The position numbers were made by a program, and so were the translations under genes. The notes under the pieces were generated by a model that was given only the letters and a program-made list of their open reading frames with translations, did not search any database and was not told the origin of the DNA. From Roseovarius sp. (lineage in GTDB: Bacteria; Pseudomonadota; Alphaproteobacteria; Rhodobacterales; Rhodobacteraceae), in contig NZ_JAGPVV010000117.1 in NCBI RefSeq assembly GCF_018066915.1, positions 1 through 32,072 of the forward strand: DNA of 32,072 nucleotides. The letters are read 5' to 3'. This document shows, piece after piece, positions 17,647 to 26,706 of this stretch. Every line of letters begins with the position of its first letter. Within the stretch, counting starts at the first letter, position 1.

Positions 17647-17844
17647 CTTTATTGGCGTTCTCTCTCCGAGACGTAGAGCAGGTCGCGCCGAATTCGAACA
17701 GGTCCGTCAGGTTGGCCTCGTCGCCCCCTGCAAAGGGATTGCGCAGGACGGCCAGCGCGCCACTCGGGTGAGCGGGGCGCGGGGGGTGCCCATCTCGTCG
17801 GTTTCGGTTCGGTCCCGGATCAGCACCGTCTTTCGGATCAGCAT
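17647..17844 (-). pseudogene. Truncated, frameshifted remnant of an amino-acid-synthesis-family (DUF1185 / AA_synth) gene
   Basis: The minus strand reads MLIRKTVLIRDRTETDEMGTPRAPLTRVA, then after a frame change ALAVLRNPFAGGDEANLTDLFEFGA. The start overlaps the MFS stop (TGATG). Confidence 0.6.
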
Positions 17845-19022
17845 CAGGCGGCCTCCTTTATGGGGGCGGCGGTTGGCCTCGTCTTGAGCATCCGGAACAG
17901 AACGGCGACAGGGAAAACAATCGCAAAGAGCGCCGCCCCGAAGAGGATCGCGCTATGAGGCGCCCCGGTCCGGTCCAATAGCCAGCCGGCCATCGGAGGG
18001 CTGGCTGTCATGATGGCATAATAGACCGTGAAAAACATGCCCATGCCAAAGGCGCGTCGTTCGGGTGCCACGGCCTGACCTGCCAGCGCCATGATCACAC
18101 CCGCAGGGGCCATGCCGATCAGGCCGAAGAGAAGGCTTGCCGCCAGCCCCGCTCCGGGCAGGCTCAGCAGCATCAGGGCCAGAACCGCGCCCGCCATGCA
18201 GACGGCGATGAGTGTCTCGCGCCGCCCGAACCGGTCTGCGATCTGGCCGCAGACGGTCCCCGACAGGATCATCAGCCAGCTCCCGACGCTGATCACAGAG
18301 GCCGCCGCAAGCGTGCCCATTCCCTGCGCTGCGAGCATGCTTGGGCCGAAACTGAGGTAGACGACATAGCCCGCGTTGAACACGCCCCAGGCGATACCCG
18401 CCAAGACGATCAGCCCCCATTCTCGTGGCAAAAGTCCCTTGATCTTGCTTGTGATGCGGGAGGGAAGATGATGCGGCGGACGGTAGAGGATCAAAACTGC
18501 GACCGCCGCCATCGCGCACCAGGCGGATGCGACCGCAAAGGGCGCGCGCCAGCCATAAGCCTCGGCCAGCCAAGTGTGCCCGATCTGGCCCATGGCGATG
18601 CCAAAGGGCCAACTCATCACCAGAACGCTCATCGCCGTGGCGATCTCGCGCCCCTCGAACCAGTCTGCCACCATCTTGGTGAAGTAGAGCGTGACGAACA
18701 GGAACCCGCCCCCGCAGATGATACGTCCAAATCCTATGCCAGCGGGATCGGACGCCATCGCCGACAGCGCACCGCCGAGCGCCAGCGCCCCAAGGCCAAG
18801 CCCGGCCAGAACGCGGTCCGAGGCGAACCGGCCGGAAAACCCGGCCGGCAGGGCGAGAAACAGGCCAGGCGCCATGAAGAGACCGATCATGAGACCGATC
18901 TGTGCATTGTCGAGGCCGAACGCATCCGTCAGGTTTCCACCAACCGCGCCCATGGTCTGGAACTGAATCCCCAGGCCGACGCGCGCAGCGAAGAGCAGCG
19001 CCAGAATGCGCCAGCGCATCAC
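17844..19022 (-). CDS. MFS transporter
   Basis: ~392 aa with ~12 hydrophobic segments: LARVGLGIQFQTMGAVGGNLTDAFGLDNAQIGLMIGLFMAPGLFLALPAGFSGRFASDR. Start may be GTG 19022 or ATG 19019. Confidence 0.93.
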   Translation of the reverse strand: MMRWRILALLFAARVGLGIQFQTMGAVGGNLTDAFGLDNAQIGLMIGLFMAPGLFLALPAGFSGRFASDRVLAGLGLGALALGGALSAMASDPAGIGFGRIICGGGFLFVTLYFTKMVADWFEGREIATAMSVLVMSWPFGIAMGQIGHTWLAEAYGWRAPFAVASAWCAMAAVAVLILYRPPHHLPSRITSKIKGLLPREWGLIVLAGIAWGVFNAGYVVYLSFGPSMLAAQGMGTLAAASVISVGSWLMILSGTVCGQIADRFGRRETLIAVCMAGAVLALMLLSLPGAGLAASLLFGLIGMAPAGVIMALAGQAVAPERRAFGMGMFFTVYYAIMTASPPMAGWLLDRTGAPHSAILFGAALFAIVFPVAVLFRMLKTRPTAAPIKEAA

Positions 19023-19114
19023 ATCCAGCCCAGTCGACGCAGCGCCTGCACGTCATTCCAGATCTTGGTCATATGCGCCATGCGACCTCCGTCGAACTCT
19101 ATGACATAGGCGGC
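19019..19114 (-). pseudogene. C-terminal remnant of a SnoaL-like/NTF2-fold gene
   Basis: The minus strand reads AAYVIEFDGGRMAHMTKIWNDVQALRRLGWM*. No full-length upstream part: the frame meets a stop at 19130-19132. Its stop overlaps the MFS start (ATGTGATG). Confidence 0.55.
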
Positions 19115-20718
19115 AGCCCCCTCGGATCGTCAGCCTCCCTTGCCGCCAGAAATCCACGGTAGCGCACCAGCAGAGCCTTTGTCACGGGGGCCAGCAACGC
19201 GACATCGAAGTGGAACTTGCCGTCCGAAACGAACTCGCGTGCGACTGACACCGGGAGCAACCAACGCGGCAGACGGACGGGGCCGATGTGTCCCGCTGTG
19301 ACGGGGTAATGGAGTGCGCCGTCCCGAACCTCCAGGCCGATGGAAAAGCTGAAGGGGCCAAACCTCTCGCGGAGGCCGGTTGTGTCCACGGAGAGATGGG
19401 AGCGGAACGCGTTCCGACCGAACTTTCGCAGCCATGTTTCGCCTCGGGGCGTGACCGTCTTGATCACCTCGACTGCGACATCAGGTGTGTCTTGCGGAAA
19501 CCGAAAGATCGCGCAGAGCAGTCGCGGCCAGAGACCTACGCCCCGACGAACCTCGCATCGCCCCTCCCATCGTGAGACATCGAGCGTCAGATGGATCGCT
19601 TGGATCTCTTCAGGCAGGGCGTTGAAATCTGGTCCCAGCGCGCGTGTAAAGATCGGGGATATCGGGGACACGACACGCTCGGTGACCACACGAAGGTCGC
19701 CCATCGCGGCCTCCGCCTCGGCCAAGGTAATCGCCTCGACCGCGGGACCTGCGCCGATCGGCAGTTCGGGGCGACGCAGCAGGGCGCGGGCTGCCACCGC
19801 CGGAATGAACGGTCCGTCGCCATCTTCGGCCAGAAGGCGCCAGCTGCGGATTTCATGGCGGGTTGTGATCGAAACGGACATGCCGCCCCTGCCGGTGCCG
19901 AACGGTGCCAGCAGATCGGCCAGCGCCTTGAACAGGCGAACGACAGACGGCGTCACCGGAACCGGCACCATGCGGCGCAGGGCCGCGAACAGGGCAAGCC
20001 CGTAGCGCATGACGGCCAGCTCAAGCCCCGCCCGAAATCGGACCGTTTCCGCGCCGAAATGGGCGGGAAACAGCCGCTGGTCCGGCACCTCGATCTGCCA
20101 GCCCTGCCGCACCAGCCCGTCCGGAAGCGTGTAATCCGCCGGCGCCGACCAGCCGTATGCCCGCTCCCATCTCTTGCCGCGCCAGACCGGCATGGGACGC
20201 CCCGCCTGAGACAGGATTGACTGCATGACGGACAGTCCGCGAGGCGCGCGGTTTCCGGGGAGGATCGCGGTATCGATGACGGCGGGAACGTCATCACCCG
20301 CGAGGGCGCGCACAGCGGCAGAAGACAGGGCAGGAACCGAGGAGAGCCCGGACAGCACGCAAAGTCCCGCGCCCCGCGCCTCGGCGTCCAATGCCGAAAT
20401 TCCGGCGCAGAAATCAGCATTGTCCGAGAGGTCGAGGTAATGAACCCCGGCCGCGATCGCCGCGCGGGCAAGCCGGTAAGGGTCATCTCCGTAGGCGTGG
20501 AACGGACCCGCTGCGTCGACGACGACATCGTATCCTTCCAAGACATCGAGGCTGCCAGATCGGTCAAGCCTGATTGCCCGGCAACCCAATTCTTGAGCGT
20601 AGGTGCGGGCCTTTTCATGGTTCCGTCCGGCGATGCAGACGTCATGCCCGTCCGCCACGAGCAGCCGCGCGAGCCGAGCCCCAAAAACACCGTATCCGCC
20701 CAGCAGCAGGATATTCAA
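19099..20718 (-). CDS. Saccharopine dehydrogenase-like NAD(P)-binding protein with DUF4166-like C-terminus
   Basis: LNILLLGGYGVFGARLARLLVADGHDVCIAGRN Rossmann motif; VVDAAGPFHAYGDDPYRLARAAIAAGVHYLDLSD; C-terminal ALGPDFNALPEEIQAIH and ERFGPFSFSIGLEVRDGALHYPV. TTG 20718 overlaps the upstream stop; ORF track extends to GTG 20760. Confidence 0.88.
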   Translation of the reverse strand: MNILLLGGYGVFGARLARLLVADGHDVCIAGRNHEKARTYAQELGCRAIRLDRSGSLDVLEGYDVVVDAAGPFHAYGDDPYRLARAAIAAGVHYLDLSDNADFCAGISALDAEARGAGLCVLSGLSSVPALSSAAVRALAGDDVPAVIDTAILPGNRAPRGLSVMQSILSQAGRPMPVWRGKRWERAYGWSAPADYTLPDGLVRQGWQIEVPDQRLFPAHFGAETVRFRAGLELAVMRYGLALFAALRRMVPVPVTPSVVRLFKALADLLAPFGTGRGGMSVSITTRHEIRSWRLLAEDGDGPFIPAVAARALLRRPELPIGAGPAVEAITLAEAEAAMGDLRVVTERVVSPISPIFTRALGPDFNALPEEIQAIHLTLDVSRWEGRCEVRRGVGLWPRLLCAIFRFPQDTPDVAVEVIKTVTPRGETWLRKFGRNAFRSHLSVDTTGLRERFGPFSFSIGLEVRDGALHYPVTAGHIGPVRLPRWLLPVSVAREFVSDGKFHFDVALLAPVTKALLVRYRGFLAAREADDPRGLPPMS

Positions 20719-21194
20719 CGGAGCAGGCGCTTTTGGAAATCGGGGTCCGGCAGCGCGCACATGTCACCTCGCCCGAATATGGCATATCTGTTCCGTGCAA
20801 GGCGCCGATAGAGCCAGTCACGCAGCGGCTTTGGCAGGATCAGCAGGACAATGGCCAGTTGCCCCCATCCACCAAACTGGCGGGCGGCGTATACGACCGC
20901 ATCAAAATCCTGATGTGCGATGCCTTTGTCAATGAACAGCCACGAGGATGGGTCTGTGGGCTCGAGCCCGTAATGGCGCAAGAGGGCCGTTCCAAGCGGG
21001 GTCTGGATCGGGCAGATGCGCACGGACTGGCTCCGATCAAGGCGATGGATCATGCGCGCGCCCCAGCTACAGATCGCACATTCCGCATCCATCACGGCCA
21101 GAGGGGAGCTGTCGTCGAAATGGGGAACGTGCGGGTCTTCTCGAAAGGAGAACGGTATCGCCATGCTTTGATCTGGTTGTGCTCCCATTTCCAA
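20715..21194 (-). CDS. Thiol-disulfide oxidoreductase DCC family protein (DUF393)
   Basis: 159 aa. DxxCxxC motif VMDAECAICSWGARMIHRLD; LPKPLRDWLYRRLARNRYAIFGR. Confidence 0.88.
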   Translation of the reverse strand: MEMGAQPDQSMAIPFSFREDPHVPHFDDSSPLAVMDAECAICSWGARMIHRLDRSQSVRICPIQTPLGTALLRHYGLEPTDPSSWLFIDKGIAHQDFDAVVYAARQFGGWGQLAIVLLILPKPLRDWLYRRLARNRYAIFGRGDMCALPDPDFQKRLLR

Positions 21195-21459
21195 CCTCCA
21201 GGTTCCGGAAATCTACACTCATCAGAGACATGGAGGAAATCGTGGTCACTTGCAACGAGGGCCGAAGAGATCGCCTGTGTTGAGGCGATTCACCCCACGC
21301 CTGCGCGACTGAAAAGGAAAAGGGCACAGCCGCATCGCCCCCCTATAGACGCAGCGGGCATGACAACCGGAGAGGGGTAAATCTTGGCGGCGAGGCCGTG
21401 TCAGATGTCGGCTCCACTTACCGGTTCGACCTTGTGCTGTTTGCCTCGCATCACAAACC

Positions 21460-21472
21460 TCAGAAATTCTGA
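21460..21472. promoter_or_regulatory. Palindrome TCAGAAATTCTGA upstream of the Ldh-family operon; candidate operator
   Basis: 13-nt palindrome with a central A, read directly, 78 nt before the Ldh gene start. Confidence 0.35.
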
Positions 21473-21549
21473 AGTTTAGTCAATTTTAATTCGATTGATC
21501 TTATCTCTCGTTCTCCGCATTCTCGAGATCTGTTCAAGAGGAGAGGCGG

Positions 21550-22548
21550 TTGACAAAGACACTGGATCTGGATGCGATCGAGGCTTTGGCCTGTGACGCG
21601 CTCCGGCGCGCCGGGGCCACTCTTGCGCAGGCTGGGCCGGTGGCGCGTGCCACGCGCCTGGCTGAACGTGATGGCATTCGCAGCCATGGGCTTATGTATG
21701 TCCCCGTTTATGCCGAGCATCTGCGCTGCGGCAAGGTTCTGGGCGCGGCTCAGCCGCAGGTCACGCAGCCCCGCCCCAGCGCGGTGCGCGTCGATGCAGG
21801 TCTCGGCTTTGCCCATAGTGCGATTGACGCGGGCTGGCCCGTCTTGACGGCGGCCGCTCGCGACCAGGGACTTGCTGCGATGGCCGTCCACCGCTCGTAT
21901 AATTGTGGCGTGCTGGGCCACCATGCCGAGCGGTTGGCTGAGGATGGGCTGGTGGGTCTGTGTTTCACCAACGCGCCCGCCTCGATCGCCCCCATCGGAG
22001 GACATCGCCCGGTGATCGGCACCAACCCTTTCGCGCTCGCGGTGCCCGATGGTGCGGGCGGCGCGCGGCTGGTCATCGACCAGTCCGCCAGCGTCATCGC
22101 CAAATCCGAAATCGCGCTGCGGGCGCGCCACGGCGAGAAGATCGCGCTGGGCTGGGCGCTTGACGCGAGCGGCAACCCGACTGAAGACGCCGAGGCTGCG
22201 CTCGCGGGGTCCATGTGCCCGGCGGGCGGGCAAAAGGGCTTTGGCGCCGGGCTGATGGTCGAGATTTTCGCGGCCGCTCTTGCCGGTGCCAATCTCGGTC
22301 TTGATGCCAGCCCCTTCTCGGGTCCCAAGGGTGGCCCGCCTGGCACCGGGCAATTCTTCATTGCGGTGGACCCCGGCGCGTTCTCTGGCGAGGCCTTCGA
22401 CCGCGCTATAACGCGGCTGGCCTCTGCCATCAGCGACCAAGCTGGGGCCCGCCTGCCCGGTGCCCGTCGGGCCGCAAATCGCGCGCGGATCGAGGCCGAG
22501 GGCGTCGCGGTGCCACAAGACCTCCTCGACCGGATCGCGGCGGCATGA
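21550..22548 (+). CDS. Ldh family oxidoreductase (malate/L-lactate dehydrogenase superfamily)
   Basis: 332 aa, TTG start after GAGGAGAGGCGG. RSYNCGVLGHHAERLAEDGLVGLCFTNAPASIAPIGGHRPVIGTNPFALAVP is typical. Confidence 0.93.
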   Translation: MTKTLDLDAIEALACDALRRAGATLAQAGPVARATRLAERDGIRSHGLMYVPVYAEHLRCGKVLGAAQPQVTQPRPSAVRVDAGLGFAHSAIDAGWPVLTAAARDQGLAAMAVHRSYNCGVLGHHAERLAEDGLVGLCFTNAPASIAPIGGHRPVIGTNPFALAVPDGAGGARLVIDQSASVIAKSEIALRARHGEKIALGWALDASGNPTEDAEAALAGSMCPAGGQKGFGAGLMVEIFAAALAGANLGLDASPFSGPKGGPPGTGQFFIAVDPGAFSGEAFDRAITRLASAISDQAGARLPGARRAANRARIEAEGVAVPQDLLDRIAAA

Positions 22549-22568
22549 TCCATGCGACAAACTTAAGG

Positions 22569-24026
22569 ATGAAAATGACCCGAGAAACCCGCAATTTCAT
22601 CGCAGGCCAATGGCAAACCGGGGCCGCGACCGTGGCAAACCGTAACCCGTCTGATCTGTCGGATGTGATTGGCCACTACGCTCAGGCCAACGCGGCGCAG
22701 CTTGACGCAGCCCTTGCCGCCGCGCGCGCGGCACAACCCGCATGGGCCGCGACCGGCCCGCAGAAACGCCATGACGTGCTGATGGCGATTGGCACCGAAC
22801 TCATGGCCCGCGCCGAGGAGATCGGCCAATTGATCGCCCGCGAAGAGGGCAAGCCGCTGGCCGAGGGCAAGGGCGAGACCTATCGCGCCGGGCAATTCTT
22901 CACCTATTACGCCGCCGAGGCGCTGCGCCAACTGGGCGAGACCGCCGACAGCGTGCGCGAGGGGATCGAGATCGACGTGCGGCGCGAGCCTGTGGGCGTC
23001 GTGGCGATCATCAGCCCGTGGAATTTCCCCGTGGCCACGCCCGCGTGGAAGATCGCGCCGGCACTGGCCTTCGGCAATGCCGTAATTTGGAAACCCGCCA
23101 ACCAGACCCCGGCAAGCGCCGTGGCGCTGACTGAAATCATCGCGCGGCAGGACCTGCCCAAGGGGCTCTTCAACCTCGTGATGGGACCGGGGCGCGCAGT
23201 AGGGCAACGTCTGGTCGAGAGTGCGTGGGTGGACGCCATCAGCTTTACCGGGTCGGTTCCGGTGGGGCGAGGGATCGCGGCGGCGGCGATGGTCAACATG
23301 ACCAAGATTCAGATGGAAATGGGGTCCAAGAACCCGATGGTAATTTGCGACGATTGCGATCTTGATCTGGCCGTGGCCCATGCAGCGAATGCGGCCTTTG
23401 GCGGGACCGGGCAGAAATGCACCGCCGCTTCGCGCCTGATCGTGCAGGAGGGCATCCATGACGCCTTCGTGGACAAGCTGGTCGCCGCCACGCAGGCGCT
23501 CAAGGTCGGTCACGCGCTGGAAGCCGGCACGCAGATCGGCCCCGTGGTCAGCGAGGGGCAGTTGAGCGGCAACCTCGATTACGTCAAGCTGGGCCAATCC
23601 GAAGGCGCGGAATTGCTCTGCGGCGGCACGCGGCTGGAGCGGGCAACCGAAGGGTATTACATGGCCCCCGCCGTGTTCGCGGGCACTGATAATGCCATGC
23701 GCATCAACCGCGAGGAAATGTTCGCGCCGATCACCTGCGTCCTCAAGGCGGGCAGCTACGACGAGGCGCTGCACATGGCCAACGATACCGAGTTCGGACT
23801 GACGGCGGGGATCATGACCCGCTCGCTCGCGCGCGCCACACATTTTCGCCGCAACGCGCGGGCGGGGTGCGTGATGGTCAACCTGCCCACAGCGGGCACC
23901 GATTACCACGTCCCCTTCGGCGGGCGCGGCGCGTCGAGCTATGGCCCCCGCGAACAGGGCCGCTATGCCGAAGAGTTCTATACCACCGTCAAGACCTCTT
24001 ACATCCATTCGGGGGTGCCCGTATGA
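22569..24026 (+). CDS. Aldehyde dehydrogenase family protein (resembles 2-oxoglutarate-semialdehyde dehydrogenases)
   Basis: IISPWNFPVATPAWKIAPALAFGNAVIWKPANQTPAS, ISFTGSVPVGRGIA, EMGSKNPMVICDDCDLD, FGGTGQKCTAASRLIVQ catalytic Cys region. Confidence 0.94.
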   Translation: MKMTRETRNFIAGQWQTGAATVANRNPSDLSDVIGHYAQANAAQLDAALAAARAAQPAWAATGPQKRHDVLMAIGTELMARAEEIGQLIAREEGKPLAEGKGETYRAGQFFTYYAAEALRQLGETADSVREGIEIDVRREPVGVVAIISPWNFPVATPAWKIAPALAFGNAVIWKPANQTPASAVALTEIIARQDLPKGLFNLVMGPGRAVGQRLVESAWVDAISFTGSVPVGRGIAAAAMVNMTKIQMEMGSKNPMVICDDCDLDLAVAHAANAAFGGTGQKCTAASRLIVQEGIHDAFVDKLVAATQALKVGHALEAGTQIGPVVSEGQLSGNLDYVKLGQSEGAELLCGGTRLERATEGYYMAPAVFAGTDNAMRINREEMFAPITCVLKAGSYDEALHMANDTEFGLTAGIMTRSLARATHFRRNARAGCVMVNLPTAGTDYHVPFGGRGASSYGPREQGRYAEEFYTTVKTSYIHSGVPV

Positions 24027-25030
24027 CGCCTCCGCGCATTGACGCCCTGCAATATGCCAACTGGTCAGAGAGTATTTTCCGCCAGATGCGCGCGGGCCAT
24101 GTCGATGGGGTGCATGTGACGATCACCTATCACGAGAACTTCCGCGAGACGGTGCTGAACATAGAGGCGTGGAACCGCTGGTTCGAGAAATACCCAGAGC
24201 TGATCTTTCAGGGATTCACAGCGGATGACATCGCATTGGCGCAAGCGACCGGGCGGACGGCGATCTTTTTCGGGTCGCAGAACCCATCCTGCATCGAGGA
24301 TGATATCGGTCTGGTCGAGGTGCTGCACCGGCTGGGCCTGCGCTTCATGCAACTGAGCTACAACAACCAGTCCCTGCTGGCGACGGGCTGTTACGAGGCC
24401 GAGGACACGGGCCTCACCCGCATGGGCCGCGAGGTGGTGGCCGAGATGAACCGGGTAGGGATGGTGGTGGACATGAGCCATTCCGGCGACCGCTCGACTC
24501 TCGAGGCGATCGAGCATTCCACGCGCCCCATCGCGATCACCCATGCCAACCCGTCAAGCTGGCACCCCGCCCGGCGCAACAAGTCCGACCGGGTGTTGCA
24601 GGCGCTGGCGGAAAGCGGTGGGATGCTGGGCGTTTCGCTCTATCCGCATCACCTGCGTGGCGGTGGGGCCTGCGCGCTGGCCGAATTCTGCGAAATGGTC
24701 GCGCGCACCGCAGAACGAATGGGCGTTGAGCGGCTCGGCATCGGGTCGGACCTGTGCCAAGATCAACCCGACAGCGTGGTCGATTGGATGCGCGCGGGCC
24801 GTTGGACCAAACGCCGCGATTACGGCGAGGGCAGCGCTGATGCGCCCGGTTTTCCGCCCATGCCCGGCTGGTTCCGCGACAATCGTGATTTCGGGCAAAT
24901 TGCCGACGGTTTGCGCGCCACCGGCATGACCGAGACCGAGGTGGCGGGGATCATGGGCGGCAATTGGTCGCGGTTCTTTGGCGAAAGCTTCGGCAGCCTC
25001 GCGCTGCGCTACAAGGAGGCCGCGCAATGA
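24023..25030 (+). CDS. Membrane dipeptidase (peptidase M19 family)
   Basis: HVDGVHVTITYHENFRET; LRFMQLSYNNQSLLATGCYE; VVDMSHSGDRSTLEAIEHSTRPIAITHANPSSWHPARRNKSDRVLQALAESGGMLGVSLYP. ATG 24023 overlaps the ALDH stop. Confidence 0.93.
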   Translation: MTPPRIDALQYANWSESIFRQMRAGHVDGVHVTITYHENFRETVLNIEAWNRWFEKYPELIFQGFTADDIALAQATGRTAIFFGSQNPSCIEDDIGLVEVLHRLGLRFMQLSYNNQSLLATGCYEAEDTGLTRMGREVVAEMNRVGMVVDMSHSGDRSTLEAIEHSTRPIAITHANPSSWHPARRNKSDRVLQALAESGGMLGVSLYPHHLRGGGACALAEFCEMVARTAERMGVERLGIGSDLCQDQPDSVVDWMRAGRWTKRRDYGEGSADAPGFPPMPGWFRDNRDFGQIADGLRATGMTETEVAGIMGGNWSRFFGESFGSLALRYKEAAQ

Positions 25031-26706
25031 GTTGCGAGAGCCGCAATCCCATGCCAGAGGCGGCGGCGTTCCGGCGTCTGCCGTCAGAGGTCATGCGCCT
25101 TGACCGGATGGGATGTAGCCATCCGACGCGGCTGTCGTTCCTGCGCCAGCTTTTGCGCCGGATCGAGGCCGAGGCTTGGGTTTTTGACCGTCCGGTCTGG
25201 GACATGGACGCGCGCGGCGTAGGGCGGGCGGTCTACCGGATGCAGTTTGATGGCGGCAGCCTGAGCCTTGTGGCCTTTGCCCATGATCTGCCCGCTGATC
25301 AACGCTCGGACCGGGTGATCGCGACGGCGTGGGACGCAACCTTTGCGCTGTTCGATGGCACGCCGGATGCAGAGGATCTGGCGCGTTTGGAGGCCAACGT
25401 GCCCCTGCAAGAGGCCGGGCGCATCAGCCCCCGCGAGTTGTCGCTCAGCCGCGCGAACCGGTCGGTTCGGCTCTTCGATCACGTGATCGCGCGACTGGCC
25501 GCGGGGCAGCAACCCGACGCGCAGATGCTGCGCGAAACAGGCTACCTGATGCGCACCACAGCCGTTTACGGCTCGGGCAAGTTTGGCGCGGCGGATCGCG
25601 CGATGATCGCCGGTCGGCCTGTGTTGAGTGCCCCGTTTCAGGCCGAGATGCTGTCGGTCTGGCTGATCCGCGCCTTTACGGTCGATCTGGTCGAACATCT
25701 GGCGCGCGCCCGTGGCGGCGCGGCGGCGGTGCCCTTGCGCGAGGATTTGCGCCGTGGTCTTGGTGTGGGCAATTCCACCGGCCTTGGCATGGCGCCGTTT
25801 CTGGTGCGGCACCCCGTTCTGCTGAACAACTGGATGATGGCGCGTGAAGAGGCGCTCGCGCGGGTGCGGGCGCAGGCGCGCGCCGATGATGCGACGCTGG
25901 CGGGGTTTCGCGCGACGCTGGCGGCGGCGGCGCAGAACGCGACCGACTGGCAGAGCGCACACCCGATCCAACAGGCCAAGCTGGCCAACTTGCGCAACGG
26001 TCTGGAGCTGCTGGAGCGGTTCGTGGCAGAGCGCTGGGATGTGAACGCGCCGCAGCCCTGGGACCTGCTCTGGCACTGGGGCGAGGCCAGTCTGGCGCTC
26101 GAGGCGCAAGAGGCGTTGCTTGCCGCGATGCTGGAGCCGCATGGCGACCTGATCGACGGATTGGGCCACTGTATGCAGGCTGATGAAGAGGCGCATTTCG
26201 GCATTGACGGGGCGATGCGCGTGGCCGAGTTGCGTGCCATCCTGCACGCGCAGTATGACCGGGCCATCCACACTGATTACACCGACCCGGCCCATTGCGC
26301 GCGGTTCTGGTATATATCCGAGGAAAAGCTTGAGCCGCGCCTTGGCGAGCGGTTTGAGGAGGCGGGCGCAAGCCGAGAGTTGCCGCTCGATACCGGGCGG
26401 CGGGCTGCGGCGCTGTGGCAGGCTTTGCAGAATGAACCCGCCGACACCCCGCTGGCCCGGTTCCTGCTGGTGCATCCCGAGCACCGCCTGATGGTGCGCC
26501 GCGTGCAGACTACGGCGCGGCATCCCTTCGCGGAAATCCGCGACAACCTGATTGATGCAGACATGCTGCCCATCGACCTGCTTCGCTGCAAACTGGCCTT
26601 CTTCGGGGCCACGCGGTTCGATCCGCGCTCGGACCGGTGGGTGCGGATCAGTCTCTTTCAGGGCGCGCCCTATCCGGATGACCTCAAACCGGGGGATGCG
26701 CTGTGA
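25027..26706 (+). CDS. Uncharacterised protein (559 aa), conserved function unknown
   Basis: Long high-GC ORF with ATGA overlaps on both sides (25027 and 26703). No motif recognised: MSCESRNPMPEAAAFRRLPSEVMRLDRMGCSHPTRLSFLRQLLRRIEAEAWVFDRPVWDMDARGVGRAVYRM. Confidence 0.85.
   Translation: MSCESRNPMPEAAAFRRLPSEVMRLDRMGCSHPTRLSFLRQLLRRIEAEAWVFDRPVWDMDARGVGRAVYRMQFDGGSLSLVAFAHDLPADQRSDRVIATAWDATFALFDGTPDAEDLARLEANVPLQEAGRISPRELSLSRANRSVRLFDHVIARLAAGQQPDAQMLRETGYLMRTTAVYGSGKFGAADRAMIAGRPVLSAPFQAEMLSVWLIRAFTVDLVEHLARARGGAAAVPLREDLRRGLGVGNSTGLGMAPFLVRHPVLLNNWMMAREEALARVRAQARADDATLAGFRATLAAAAQNATDWQSAHPIQQAKLANLRNGLELLERFVAERWDVNAPQPWDLLWHWGEASLALEAQEALLAAMLEPHGDLIDGLGHCMQADEEAHFGIDGAMRVAELRAILHAQYDRAIHTDYTDPAHCARFWYISEEKLEPRLGERFEEAGASRELPLDTGRRAAALWQALQNEPADTPLARFLLVHPEHRLMVRRVQTTARHPFAEIRDNLIDADMLPIDLLRCKLAFFGATRFDPRSDRWVRISLFQGAPYPDDLKPGDAL

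Noticed and set aside
20574-21380. 268-aa + strand ORF over the DCC gene
   Set aside because: Antisense to the DCC protein with its DxxCxxC motif; no recognisable family.
21460-22560. 366-aa antisense ORF over the Ldh gene
   Set aside because: Shadow ORF; the Ldh-family reading on the + strand is unambiguous.
22563-24008. 481-aa antisense ORF over the ALDH gene
   Set aside because: Shadow of a conserved ALDH; no domain.
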